Positions 1 to 11,930 of a stretch of DNA of 64,000 nucleotides are shown piece after piece. The stretch is taken from contig NW_026570422.1 of NCBI RefSeq assembly GCF_019649055.1, positions 89,836 to 153,835 on the forward strand. The letters are read 5' to 3'. The notes beneath the pieces are model-generated. The model was given only the letters and a program-made list of their open reading frames with translations. It did not search any database and was not told the DNA's origin. Source of the DNA: Paramacrobiotus metropolitanus (lineage: Eukaryota; Tardigrada; Eutardigrada; Parachela; Macrobiotidae). Made by a program: the position numbers and the translations under genes. The stretch's first letter is position 1. Every line of letters begins with the position of its first letter.

Positions 1-72
1 GCAGAATGTTACGTGGATGGTGCCGCACTGCGCAGTGTTGACTGTCCTTCAAATTGTGTTTCCCCAGGAACG

Positions 73-105
73 CAGTGGTTGTTTACATTCAACCAGTTTT
101 TCTCC
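73..105 (+). repeat. Direct repeat, copy 1
   Basis: A 33-bp stretch beginning CAGTGGTTGTTTACATTC recurs in the same orientation at 1251-1283 with one substitution. Both copies are followed within about 20 bp by ATATTTGCTAC. The pair flanks about 1.15 kb with no recognisable gene. It could be the edges of a small element or a plain segmental duplication. Confidence 0.7.
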
Positions 106-1250
106 AGTCGATATTATCATATTTGCTACAATGAGTGTCTAGACTGATGAGCACTAAGCAGCATCTGAAGAACAGACTGCACAAACTTTCGTTTGGCTTC
201 CCATGGTGGTTGATGTTTGTCGGAAAGGGTGCGTCGTTTCTTGCATTTCGGAAACATCCGGCACCCCGTGTTCTCTTGGATAGATGTCTCTGCCCAAGCG
301 GGTTACCCTATCGGGTCAGCATTGCTAAGGTGTCGTAAGCCTCGTATCACCAAGAACTGGTTGACCAGTGCCAGGTTTGTGTAGTTGGCTCGGGTTACGC
401 ATGCCTAAGTAGCCTCTGGCGCATCCACGGAGTAAAAATATTAACACAGTTTTCGTACCGGTCAGGGCAAACTCGGGCACAGTAGAACATTCGCAACGGA
501 CTGCAAAAATGCAGTCGTGGTTCTTCCGCTTCGCGGGGATAGCTCACCTTTTGTAACATGCTTCACGTAAGGGAGATCAGCGTTCGATACAGCCTGATCG
601 GAACATTCATACCACCGGGATATTCAGTTTGTACGCAGGACTGGTAAAGACATTGGCAGCAGTAGAGCTATTAAATTGCAGACGGTTACATAGGTCCTCC
701 GTGCAGCTGATCTGGACAATTTTCCTGTAATCCATTTCCTCGTTGTTTTCAAAACAACGGTTTAGAATACGACATCGGTGAGTCAATATTGTAATTGGCA
801 GCTCCCAGTGATAGAATACATTTACATCCTCGAGCTACGCTCCAGCGCATTATAAAACAATCTTTCTACACCGAATTGAAGAATCGTTACCGCATTGCCA
901 CTGTCCGAAAAAGGTTCGCCAAAACTCTACAAAGTTCAGTTTGTTCTTAAATCTTACGATGCTTCTGACTAGTGCGCGCTAGCTGGCAAGGCAGCTCATT
1001 GCCAGTTTTCGTCCCGCTTGCAGAAATGGCAGACTTTTCTGCAATATAATTTGTGACAGGGTCGCTGCCGCTTCTGACCGCTCATAAAGTGTTTCTTGAA
1101 ATGCATTCCGCAAGGTACCTAAACTCTGAGTAGTAAAAATAACGGTGCGTAAAAATAACGGCTCATTGTGGAAGGGCATGCACAAAAATTATATTAGAAC
1201 TGTAGAATATGTCGAGTAAGCTGTTCTTCCGCATTGTATCCCAGTGTATA

Positions 1251-1283
1251 CAGTGGTTGTTTACATTCGACCAGTTTTTCTCC
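1251..1283 (+). repeat. Direct repeat, copy 2
   Basis: Second copy of the 33-bp sequence at 73-105, same strand, one mismatch, with the same downstream ATATTTGCTAC. No terminal inverted repeat or target duplication was found. Confidence 0.7.
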
Positions 1284-1912
1284 GAGCTATATTTGCTACT
1301 AAGAATGTTTGAATTCTGCTAAAGAGTAGATGGTTTTGACACAAGTAGATTTTAAAGTCACATAACTGCTGGTGTTTAATGGTAAGGTTGCCTTCAATTG
1401 CGTATCCTGTGCCATTTTCCGCGGCATGTGTCGATGTGGTCTTTCCATCGCTATTACTGAAACTAAATACAGCTACTTCCAGTACCGTACAGTATAGAGC
1501 AGGGAACGATTATGTCAATTAGAACGGGAGCAGGACTAAACCGTCCACAATCCAGGCGTTATCGCTTTTTGATCGGAGGGATTCGCGCTACCGTGGTGTG
1601 GAGGTCATCATCCTGTAGTATGGTAGGTAAAGAAATATCTAGCGAAAGCTTTTACCAGACGTCGTTGATCGATAACGCAGAATAACAGGTTTAGCCCGAA
1701 ATCAACAGCCGACAGAAGCTGCTGGAATAAAAAGCAAAAGCTCTTAACGTTAACCGTTGAAAGGCATTCATTTAACGGCAGTAATATGAATTCCGTTACG
1801 TAGTGTTAATTTTGTTGACTTTCCTCAGATTTCAATTTTTAAGCGATAACGGGTAGCGACTACTTTGTACGGTGTTTTTTTTGCACTGAATTGGCTAATA
1901 ATGACTCTTGAA

Positions 1913-1992
1913 GGTTGGTTTTCCGTATTTGGTGCCCTTTGTGCGATCATTTGAATGACCGCAAAAGGATCGCACTGAAAACGGAACGCCGC
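1913..1992 (+). repeat. Dispersed 80-bp repeat, copy 1
   Basis: About 80 bp starting GGTTGGTTTTCCGTATTT and ending AAAACGGAACGCCGC is repeated in the same orientation at 27434-27512, with roughly ten substitutions or small indels. Weaker similarity extends about 40 bp upstream in both. This suggests an interspersed repeat family rather than a local duplication. Confidence 0.75.
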
Positions 1993-3223
1993 ACTCATCA
2001 AAAACTCCAAACGATTTGCAAAACATCGCAACAAGTATTTAATGTATGATTAAGCCACCTATTTCCGTAGTCGGCTGAGGCAGATAAATAGAATAAGAAC
2101 AAATAGCTTTTGCTTTTACAGGAAACCGGTGGCTGTGTAATGTCGCCAATCTCAATAAAAATGAAAAAGTATTCAAGTACGGCAATTACAGTACAGTACT
2201 CTTCAAGTATTTTTAATGCTAGTACAGAGTAGTATTTACAATCCCCGGACTGCGAAAGTTTAGGCACCTATAGGTTTTACTAATTCACGCTACTCTAAAT
2301 TGCAATCACTGTTTGCACGGTATCACTGAGTTTAAAAAAACCATGTACAATACAATAATTTTCTCCTACGAAATACGATTCCAATTTCGAAATATAGAGT
2401 AGTATGCGCGTAATGTGGGCAAAGTATATAAATGGCTTATTGCCCGGAAGTGTGCGGCCCGCACAGGTGACGTGTGGGAGTAGGATCACACGCCGGGACG
2501 TACGTACAGATGCTGACTGTCCGCCTTCCATCTGCAACATAACGGATAATCTAGTCAATCCCTACTGTGATTTGCTGTTCTCTTTTACTAGCGGTGTATA
2601 TGATGTCATAACGCAAAGTCTATATAAGTCCTGGTTGTCACTAATATCGGCAGCAGTCACGGATCAGTGGTCTGAGACTTGACTCCTGAGACTGTTTTCT
2701 AATTACGATTTCCTAGCGTTGTGAACTGTGGTGTGTATTGGATTAAAGAGGCAGCAATACTTGTTCCTACGGAAGTGCATAGTCGTTCCCGGATTATCGC
2801 TTAGTATACAGGTTTGCTCGCGACACAACCGTCCTAGCTCTTGCCGATCCTCACAGGACTTGCGACCGGAAGTTGTGGTTAGACCGTTCCTGCTTAGGGA
2901 TTCCTGAGATCTCATGTTCCTGATTCGTTCGACCTATTTCCGCCATAGTTTATCTGTTACAGTTTGAGATGAGAGTTGCCTACCGATTGAGCATTACAGC
3001 GTGGAAGAGTAAAGATTGTTCATGGAACCTTAATCGGTGTGAACGCTTATACACGACATGGCGCCCACCGGTGTCTTTTAATTTTCCCGATGTAACAGAA
3101 AATTATTGGTGGAAAGTTTGGTAGTAATTTATTGGTAAAGTGGTCCGTACAGAAAGGCGCCGAACCGCAAAGGTGCGCCGAAGGGGTCAGCGTTCCTGAT
3201 CTGGCCTAACTTAGTTATTTTAG

Positions 3224-3274
3224 CGAGCTTCCTCGCAATTTGTGAGCTTCCTCACTGGTGAGCTTCCTCGCCAA
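3224..3274 (+). repeat. GAGCTTCCTC triplicate
   Basis: Three copies of GAGCTTCCTC lie within 51 bp, separated by short variable spacers. This is low-level tandem repetition with no gene nearby. Confidence 0.7.
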
Positions 3275-3490
3275 TTAAATTAAATTTATTTAATTTGGAC
3301 CGTAGGAAACCAGTCGAAACCTCAAAGGTCGACTGCGTGAATTGAGTGGTGTTTTGGTTGGTAATTTCCGGGTTGTCTGCGCAAAGCAGTAACCGCGGTG
3401 AATAAAGTGTAGTCGGCAGTGTCAGTGTGCCTGGCCTGCAGACTAATCAGATAGTAAGCACTGAGCCACTGTCAGTGGCCAGGTGAGATA

Positions 3491-3806
3491 ACGATCTCCA
3501 GCAGCTCGATAAAGGCAAGCCGCAAGCGGTAGCCGGAATCAGCAGCCAGAGATAGTTGTGAGTGAAAAAGGCAAACACCGGCAAACGGTGATTGACCTGT
3601 AAGTTAAAATTACGGCAGCACGCAAAGTGCAGCAGAGTAATTTTTACGTAACGACCTTCAGCAGCTCGATAAAGGTAAGCCGCAAGCGGTAGCCGGAATC
3701 AGCAGCTAGAGATAGTGATTGTGAAAAAGGCAAACACCGGCAAACGGTGATTGACCTGTAAGTTAAATTACAGCAGCACGAAAAGTGGCAGAGTAATTCT
3801 AGCAGT
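3491..3806 (+). repeat. 160-bp tandem duplication (two units)
   Basis: Two head-to-tail units, 3491-3650 and 3651-3806, share long identical blocks such as GCAGCTCGATAAAGG, AAGCCGCAAGCGGTAGCC and GGCAAACACCGGCAAACGG. They differ by a few substitutions and small deletions. No open frame runs through the unit. Confidence 0.85.
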
Positions 3807-3837
3807 TATTTTTACAGTCAAACCGCAGGCGCCCTAT

Positions 3838-3899
3838 CATTTTGGCCACCATTCATTTTGGCCACCATTTATTTCGGCCACCATTCATTTTGGCCACCA
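3838..3899 (+). repeat. Minisatellite, 18-19-bp unit, four copies
   Basis: Four adjacent units of CATTTTGGCCACCATT, one with a C for T change (ATTTCGGCCACC), lie directly downstream of the 160-bp duplication. Confidence 0.85.
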
Positions 3900-4314
3900 C
3901 TGATTTTAGTACCGCGTTCGATTTTCAGCTAATACGAGTACATACATTCATTACGCTGTGAGCCTGTGATCCAGCAATGTTTCCTCAATAAATAAAACAT
4001 AATAAAAATAAACATAAGAAAACATAAGGAAAACAAGTAAATTTAATAACATAAACCTAAAATAGTAAACACACCAAAAAACCGAGGGCAAGAGTTATTA
4101 TTACTCATTTGGAGTCACTGTCTGGCAGTTTTTGCGTATAGGACAGATCAGACATTTCTGACAAATGGAAACAAATGAGACAAAATTACACAAAAAAATT
4201 AAAACTCTAAACAAAATGAAGCAAAAATAAATATTAAATCTTGCCTTGGGTTTGTAAATGAAGCAAAATGACATAAAAATTCCAACAACCCGCGCTTTAG
4301 ATACAGATCACATG

Positions 4315-7300
4315 TCAATATACATCTACCGGCGACTCCACCGTCGACACGTCATTGAGAACGGTGACCTCTTGTCCGTCCATCTCCAGCACACTCCACA
4401 CCGTCCCATTGTGGTTGGACGGCACAAAGTACTGCCCAACCTGCCGCGCGCCCCGATACATCTCCAACGTGGCGCCCGAATTCGGTAGTCCATCGTTGTT
4501 CACCTGCTGACGATACGTGTAATCGTGCACGCTGACCCGATACACGCCGCTCAGCTGCTTCGTCACGGTGATCGTCTCCGGACCGTAGCTGCTGACGTCA
4601 TCGACATCCAGATTGGTATGCCCATCCGGGCTGACCATCAGCCATTTTGGCCAATAGACGTGCATGCGCTCCATGATGCCGTCATTCGGACCACGGATGT
4701 GCAGGTCCAAATCCAACGGAGTTTCACCCCATTTCAACACAAAACGCGTCTCTTCGCTGCCGATGACTGGGGAAATGACGCTGTTCTGATTGGCCCGCAC
4801 GATCCCACCAAGGATCACCACGGTAAAGGTCATGGGGGTGAAGCTAGGTTTGTTGGCCGCGGCGGTGTAGTGCCCCGTCGGCAAATTCACCGACCAACTA
4901 CCATTTACGGTTTTCGCTGTAGCTACCACATTCCCGTATACCGCATTAATCCCTTCGCGAAACTGCAAATCAACGTCCGATTCCGGCATTCCAGTGAAAG
5001 CGTTGCTGATCAGCCCGCTGGCCACGCCCAGCCCGATAAAACGTCTGTTGATATAGAGTATGGGTTCGAGAATTAGTTCCTGGTGCGCCGTAACCGTTTT
5101 ATTGTGCATAACCGCGGTGTAGTATCCCGACAATTCAAAATGGAAGATGTAGGTGGCGCTGGGCAGCGACAAAGCGAATTCCCCGGCGGCATCACTGGTC
5201 TCTGTGGAGCGGAAGCTTTCTCCGGTTAACTGCGCGATGACTGATACGTCGCCCAGTCGATGGGAGGTGTCGGCGTCCCGGACAACGCCCCGTGCGATGC
5301 CACGCGGTTGGAAGACAATCGGGTGGATTGTTGTCGTTGTTGGCGGCACCGTTGTCGTAGTTGGTGACGCTGTTGTCGTTGTTGAAAACAATATCGTCGA
5401 TTTGGCCATGGTTGTCGTTTTCGTCGTAGCCAGAACTGTAACAGGTGTAGTCATCGCTGTTGTCGTTGTAGTGAGCGGCGCAGCGGTCGTCGTAGTCGTA
5501 GACGTTGTTGTTGGTTTCTGTTTGATAAAGAATCGCGGCTTCTTAGCATAATCAATCATGGCATCATCCAGAAACTTTCGACGACGCTGCAACGCCGTCA
5601 CATTGTACGTTATGCTCCGGCATTCGGACCCGACCGGCGACTGCCTGACTACATACGGTGTCAAGAATGAAGTGATATTCGCTATGGTCAGCGCCACCGG
5701 CCGCATCGACCCTTCGGCCACGCGTAGTAATTTCGAATTCCGCCCACCGCTGCGGTACCGGACAATCCGTTTGGATGAAAAGTTCCCGTAGCGCACACGG
5801 GTGATGATGTGCGTCCCGAACTCTTTCAGGAACGCGACGTATTCGTTGCGGTCATAGTGATCGGGTAGAGCGCACACAGCGGCGAGGAAACGAGGTTCTA
5901 AGATGAGATCATCGTTGCTGTAAACGAGTTTGGCTTGTTGGAAAGTGGTATAAGAGAGATGATCCGTTACCGTGGCGTCGGCTGCCAAGAATTTACTGAT
6001 TTCACGGAGTGTCGGGCTCAAGATGCCGGTGTTTTTGGCAACCGTTGGCTGCAATCAGGATTCTTTAAAGCACTTGTAACGCGAAGAAATAGCGTAATGT
6101 ACTGAAAAACGGTGACCTTTCGAAAAAGAATGGAAAACTTGTAAATCAAATGGGCAATAATATTGTAGCGCAAAAAAAATTCACGTACATCTATCTATAG
6201 ATGGATTTGGAAATTTAAGACATTTATGAAATTATAATTATAACAGTGAAAATTTAATTCGTAGTTCGATAAAAGATAAGATATAACGTCACTACTGGTA
6301 ACTCACACCGCGCACAAAAAAATAACACTGCTAGCATCTTACATGTAACGGTGTCTTGACCACAACGTAACGTTCCAGTAATTCCTCCTGATAGTCATTC
6401 TTATTCTGCCAGGTTACTTGCATCTTGTCGCGATTGGTCGACCGCACTGTTGCGCAACTAATGGGCTCTTGGCAAGAGCGCTCAACAGCACACGGACGGA
6501 AATCCAATAGCGAGGGGCCACGATGCACGGCCAAGTCAATGTCCCCGCCCAGAGGATCCGCTCGTAGCAAGTCGTAACCCCGTCCCAATAGGGAGTAGGT
6601 CATGTCACCCAGACAGGCTTCGCCCGGATGGGCCAGGGCGCGGCTCTGAATGGCGCGGATCCGGTTGCGGATGCCGGGCGGCCACGGGATGGTCTGCGGC
6701 GGCTGGTTAGGGCGTTCGGCTTGGCTCTGCTTGCGGTAGTCCTGCAGGGCGCGCCGCAGGTTGGCCTGGATGGTAGACAGCCATTTTTTTACCGAGCGTT
6801 TGTCTAATCCGTCCACGACAGCCCTGGAATCAAACTTCCACAATTAACTGCTAGCACCAGATCTGTTACAAAACAACACTTAACGTTTATCTAAATTTGC
6901 CATTTATTGAAGATTCAAACGACGGTTAACCTGACGGTGAACCCACGCTCAACGTACGGTAGTTCGAAAGAAAATTCAGTAATTAGTTTTCTCAGTTTCA
7001 TGCCCCTTTTCTTTTTCAGTTAAGTATATTCTATTTTTTTGACTAGGCTCTTACAGTTTCATTATGTAGCGGTAGAAAAATCATTTCAGAAAATTTTCGG
7101 CGATAAAATTAAAAGAACTTCAAACATTACCTGCAATTGTCCGCTGACGAGCCGTTGATCCGATCGGTACTTAACAGCGACGAAATATCCACCAGTTTCG
7201 TCACCCACGGAACATTCTCAACCGTCTCACTGATCACGCGAGCTGCACTTGCCGGGTCTTTCAGGATCTCTTTCGCTATACTGTCCAGCATTTTCGGCGT

Positions 7301-8545
7301 AACACTGTCCAGTTTCAATTTTTCGGCCAACGCCTGGTACTGACCGCTAAAGGTCACACCGTTCTGGACGTAATACTGGAAGATATCTTGCAGATGGATG
7401 GGGATGCGTCGGCGGGAAAAGGTCACCAGCTGGACGTCCACAACCGCATGGGTGCCGAAGCGCTGCAGGAACGCAATGTATGCATCGGCATCGTAAGTTG
7501 GCGATAGATCGCACACGGCAGCGGCGACTTCATCAGTCAAGATTTTGAATGAACCGTACTTGAGTTGTGCGTGTTCATGGATGGACATATTTAACAGGTC
7601 GACGTAGAAGGTTCCTTCCGCTAAGTCTTCGCGGAGGGGATCAAGCTCGGAAGCCAACAGCCCCATTCCGTTAATTAGATCACCCTGTAATTTGTGCAAG
7701 AACTGTGCAATTACGGTGGAAAACAATGCTATTCTAGTGAAACAGCAAAATTAATATGGAATGGTATTTTTATAAATCCGCAAAAAAAAATAATTCCAAC
7801 TGTAGCTGAATTAAACAAAAAAAAATATTCAAAAAATTTTTATCACATTTTCATAATTATTACTAATTAAATAATTAGATATTAATTAATTAAAAAAGCA
7901 TTTTACTTCCTGTGTGTGGTACCTTAAATTAAAAAAGCATGTGTGGTACCTTAAATTTTCCAATTATTTCTACGGATTTCTTCATGGCGCGTTGGTAATC
8001 GGAGAAAGCATTGATGAAAATCTTGGTCGACGTCTGCTTCAATGGACGCCCGTTACCGCTGCGATTGCATTCCGCCAAGAACGTGGGACACCGGTTGCCG
8101 CGACGGTATGTCGTCGGCAGAAGGCGCATGTCATTAATCAATCCGGGATCAATGGACGAAGAGAACGGATTGGCGCGCATCAGATCGTAACTGCTGCCCA
8201 AATGACGGGAAACTACGGGCACAGCGGATAAAGGAGCAACGGCAGTGTCCTCCGCGCTGTCATCATCCTGGTCCACGCTGCACGTGCCAAAGCAAAACAT
8301 AAGACATCATTCGCGCAAATTACCGGTAAAATTAGGCTTGTGTGGATTATGACTTGTGCTGTATAAAATGAATAATAATTTCCAAAAATAAAAAATGAGT
8401 AAAGTGAAAGAGCTATTAAGAGGGAACGGAGACAAAATATTCAACCTTACCCAGGTACATTTACATCTGTGATTCCGTGGACAGCTGCATAAATCATGCA
8501 GAGATGCAAGAAATGACGGAGAACTGTCTTCCGCCACTGAAACAT
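4315..8545 (-). CDS. Secreted protein with two MACPF-like modules
   Basis: Five exons on the minus strand: 8545-8451, 8277-7950, 7702-7131, 6823-6343 and 6048-4315. All junctions have GT..AG and matching phases, giving 1069 residues. The ATG at 8545 opens an N-terminus with basic residues and a hydrophobic run ending AAVHG, a likely signal peptide of about 23 residues. Module 1 (about 60-330) has the N-terminal MACPF hallmark SSYDLMRANPF and the signature QRFGTH at 221-226. Module 2 (about 400-690) repeats these as GRGYDLLRADPL and KEFGTH. A Thr-rich, probably O-glycosylated linker (about 670-733) follows. Next come two carboxypeptidase-regulatory-like beta-sandwich segments (about 742-910) and a C-terminal domain with DLDLHIRGP and YGPETITVT, like DUF2135. 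MACPF proteins form membrane pores or act in adhesion and immunity. I infer a secreted or surface protein and cannot say whether it makes pores. The tandem MACPF arrangement is unusual. The internal cassette match and intact frame argue for a live gene. Confidence 0.85.
7913..7957 (-). repeat. 27-bp duplication spanning a splice donor
   Basis: TGTGTGGTACCTTAAATT occurs at 7913-7930 and again at 7940-7957. On the minus strand each copy carries AATTTAAG|GTACC, so the donor of MACPF exon 2 is present twice, 27 bp apart. Using the distal donor would add an in-frame TAA, so the proximal one (exon ending at 7950) is the productive choice. Confidence 0.75.
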
Positions 8546-9774
8546 TTCGGTTTTCGGATCAATTAGGAAAAGAGCAAATCTTTATGGTCTCTTGTAACAA
8601 TATTATTCAGATAATTTGTAAATATGTTCACCAGCCGACAACAACTATTGGCTAAAATACAGATAAAAGCTTCCAATGGCGTAATTAACATGTACTTTAA
8701 AAAATTACGAATTACTCCAGTTGTCCATGAGTTATCGTTGTACGGTAACTAGAAGTCGGTGATTGAAACTGACTGGAGTAGTTAAGTGTGGAAATTTCTG
8801 TACAGACACCATGTGAAAAACTTACTTTTAAAGCGCAGAGACGACCGGAAGTGACACATAGTATGGGTAGGTGTTATCGGTTTGATCAACGCGAGATAGC
8901 CCGCTGTCCGCTTGAGAAAAAGCATCCAATGACATCAGCCGCTGCTTTTCCTGCAATGCAAATGACGAAGAGAGGCTCTTAAAAATCGTCATCAACACTT
9001 TAATCACAAATTGATGACTATAGAGAACTAGATAATGAGCAAAAGCCCGTTTTCTAGGGGGAGCATTGGTAGCTAATAAGGTAGCCATATAAGCAACCAT
9101 AAACCGTACATGACTGTACGTTACATCAAATTACGACAGAATTAGTACTCCTTGAAAAACCCACTGCAAGCTCATTTCCAATCAAACCTTACGCAAAGCC
9201 AGGCTAACGTTTTTTTTAAATTTCAGAGAAATTAGGATACTCGTAAACTGGCAGGATCACTACACGGTCACTAGACTCACTACATGTGTACACCATCTGA
9301 TCTATACACCATGTAATGATCTTTATACAGTGTATAAAGATCACTACATGGTGTATATATCACATGGTGTACAGATCACTACACGTCGTGTTAATGAAGT
9401 GTGATTTTTTTTCTCTAGACAGATTTGTCTAGAGCTCTTGTTTTTCTTTGCGATTCACGTAATTTTTGGTAAGCCTTTTCGAATAAATTAGAAGCCCTGC
9501 CATTTCTGGTTCCAACCAGATTGGCAGGGACAAACCATCTCGCGGAACTGTTCGCCAAGAGGCACGAGCCCATCGTTACTCGTGCCTTCCGGCTTCCAGC
9601 ACATTTCTCCATTCCTTGATACTTTCTCCTTCCCTGATTTTACTCATGACTGTTGATCTGATGTCGCACTGTTTCCCTGTCTGTTGTATGGAGGCCTGCG
9701 GGGCCTGGAGTTTGGGCCGCGGGGAGAACTTAGCTGACCACAGGGGCGGACTGCAGGGGATTTCTGGGCGCTGT

Positions 9775-9838
9775 GCTCGATGTGATCTGGGGTTAGCAAT
9801 TCAACGCTCTGCGTTTCGACCATTAACCAGTGACCTAG
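9775..9838 (-). repeat. tRNA-like repeat block, copy 1
   Basis: On the minus strand this 64-bp block contains CTGGTTAATGGTCGAAACGC, loosely like a pol III A box, and GATCACATC about 30 bp later, loosely like a B box. A diverged copy lies at 10072-10135. It may be a tRNA-derived SINE head, but the box matches are imperfect. Confidence 0.35.
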
Positions 9839-10071
9839 CTAGTGCAGTGCTTTGGCGTTCCGTGTGGGCTTCCTTTGTGTCTGGTGAAGTTGGGAACCGT
9901 GGGTCTGGATTCTGGAACCCTGATGGACCCTGACATTTTCATTGCTTTCTCGCTCATTTCATTCCACTGTCTGTGACCATCTTCGCGAACCTCCTGGCTG
10001 GTGAATCTTCCGAGCTCTGTGGACTGGCGAATGGGACGTGGAAGTTGGGAGTTGGATTTCCTGCTTGTTGC

Positions 10072-10135
10072 GCTCGTTGTGATCTGGGGTTATTAATTCA
10101 ACGCTTTGCGTTTCGACCGCTAACCAGTGACCTAG
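10072..10135 (-). repeat. tRNA-like repeat block, copy 2
   Basis: Second copy of the block at 9775-9838, same orientation, 297 bp downstream, with about seven substitutions. The conserved core is TCGAAACGC, a short loop and GCGTTGAATT, which can form a 5-bp hairpin. Confidence 0.35.
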
Positions 10136-10369
10136 TTTGTGTAACATGTGGGGGATCTGTCTTTTAGACGTCTGCTCATCTCGTTTGCCATGTTTTCAGG
10201 ATTGGTAGATTTGCTTTCTGCGGATTTTGTTCGAAACCTGTATTCCATGTGGTTAACTATTAAATTAAAAAGATCACTACATGGTGTATAAAGGATTAAT
10301 AATTTCCGAATTTATTTCATTGCAGAAGAGATGACCTTTCGTAATAGGACTGACTGGATGTGTTCTTAC

Positions 10370-10480
10370 CTATCTGTTGATACTGGTCCCATGCATCACA
10401 CACCTCACAGTGGTGCCGGCTAGAGCTATTCCCAAAAGCGGCGATAAATTCCTCCAGGTCATTCTTCCAACTTTTGTGGC
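10370..10480 (-). CDS. Possible internal exon, Cys-rich protein
   Basis: A short minus-strand frame ends at a strong donor (ATAG|GTAAGA). It reads through CHKSWKNDLEEFIAAFG, NSSSRHHCEVCDAWDQY and QQI. The acceptor may be GTGTGAG just upstream, but it is not settled. The spacing of Cys residues, the NSS sequon and acidic/hydrophobic periodicity look like a secreted or lumenal protein. There is a weak resemblance to the Cys-rich lumenal part of OSTM1, which I would not rely on. No start or stop is visible, so this would be one exon of a larger gene. Confidence 0.3.
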   Translation of the reverse strand, partial: ATKVGRMTWRNLSPLLGIALAGTTVRCVMHGTSINR

Positions 10481-11930
10481 AGCCTCACACCGATGAAGGC
10501 CCCACCACTGTCAAAACACGAAACTTCAGGAAAATCTAAGCAAAATCGATGAATTTAGCTGGCGTTACACCATACTAAAATCTTCAACGCATTTTATAGG
10601 CTCTCCAGCTGCCGTGTGGTAGCTGAGAAACGTCAGAGAAGTGTCGCTTTCCACATCGCACTCGCGGCATAAAGAACGGCGATGCAGTCATCCAGTGCGC
10701 GCGTGTGTTACTAAACAAATGCGCAAACTGGTAAACGGGTCAGTATTTATCGGAAAAGCTGAATACTTTAGGTGATATCCTAGAGAATGCAACCTTGCGA
10801 GTTGCGACTAAGAACGCATAATATATAGTAATAATAATGGTACAGTAGTATTAATCTTATGTATTTCCGGACAAAAGGAGCGTTCACACACCATCGCCGT
10901 TGAGTGTATACAAAGAGTTGCATCCGTTCAACATCTTGGATGATGTTCATACCTGCTGCAAAACAAGGTCAGCACGGTTGTGGCTCTGTTCAAACAATCG
11001 TGGTCGAAAAATTATGCGGATCGCTGTAAAACTGCTTACTGATGTTTGTAGATTCGCGCCATTGCGCTGATATCCTCCTTCCCGTTCTTCTCTGCCGTGG
11101 AATTGATGAATTACTGATAATCATTTCCTGGGAAGCAAAGCGCAGCGTCGACAAACCGCCGCAACATAAACGAATAAAATGCGCAAAAACATAACACTTC
11201 AGAAACTTCAGGCTTATTGGAAATTATACTGTACACAAATTTTACACACAATTGCGTTCCTTTGGTGTTTAATGGCTAATGCCAATACACTACGATCCTG
11301 CGATATGATGAATAGTAAAAAAAAAAACAGTAAGCAGAATCTACAGTAAACTTGTAATTTCGCTTAATGTAGATATAGGTACCTTCGATTACAAATTTAA
11401 TGCAATCATAGATTAACTTTAATTCTCCAAATTTTAGTAAAATATAACAAACGGCCCGGAATGAAAAAACCCAAATCGCATGTTTCATATTAACAAAACA
11501 TTGAAAACGGAGCTCAAGTTGCCAGCAGACTCACCACTCAAGATAACAAAAAATGACAAATTAAAAAATGAAGTAGGTTAGGGCCAGTAGTTGTCCATTA
11601 TAAAAAATGCAGTAGTTAGCGCAGCAGACCTGCTATTTTTGATGTAAATGCGTACGCCCTTCTGGACGCAGTAAACGCATACATATTGGTGTGGTGCTCG
11701 AATTTGTAGCGTAGTCCTTGAGAGTTGAGGAGACTACAGACCCTGCGGCATATACGGTGGCAGCCGCTCCAACAAATGAAAGTAACATCGCCATGGCAAC
11801 AAATTAAGCATATACCGATAACGATAACACGTATAAGAGTACTCTTAAACAGATAAACTGGTATCTGCACACGTGCACGGCCCCCGTAGACATTTAAATA
11901 CTTGTACAGTACTTACCAACACTACATATA
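10481..11930. other. No recognised gene
   Basis: AT-rich sequence with short random frames. A possible small minus-strand exon near 11.03-11.10 kb reads TAEKNGKEDISAMARIYKH before a GTAAGC donor. It could belong with the exon at 10.4 kb, but phase and acceptor cannot be settled. Confidence 0.4.

Larger units (their letters stand above)
1..4314. other. No recognised gene; short repeats only
   Basis: No open frame here exceeds about 92 residues and none resembles a known protein or shows paired splice signals. The stretch holds a 33-bp direct-repeat pair, one copy of a dispersed 80-bp repeat (1913-1992), GAGCTTCCTC triplets (3224-3274), a 160-bp tandem duplication (3491-3806) and an 18-19-bp tandem array (3838-3899). 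The last 300 bp are AT-rich and are probably the 3' flank of the neighbouring minus-strand gene. Confidence 0.6.
9336..10290. repeat. Segment bounded by identical 22-bp direct repeats
   Basis: The 22 bp AAAGATCACTACATGG plus TGTATA occur identically at 9336-9357 and 10269-10290. Just left, TGATCTTTATA and TATAAAGATCA form an 11-bp palindrome around 9317-9343. Inside, a 64-bp block (9775-9838) is repeated at 10072-10135. The arrangement resembles a small composite repeat element, but no terminal inverted repeat or target duplication is clear. Confidence 0.5.
8546..10369. other. No recognised gene; repeat cluster at 9.2-10.3 kb
   Basis: Upstream flank of the MACPF gene; I see no convincing core promoter. 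From 9246 the sequence is built of GATCACTACA-type repeats and then a 0.9-kb segment bounded by identical 22-bp direct repeats. The short open frames here (105 residues or fewer) look like chance. Confidence 0.5.

Noticed and set aside
5153-5551. Plus-strand Val-rich open frame opposite the MACPF gene
   Set aside because: It is the antisense of the Thr-rich linker (ACN codons read as GTN), not a gene.
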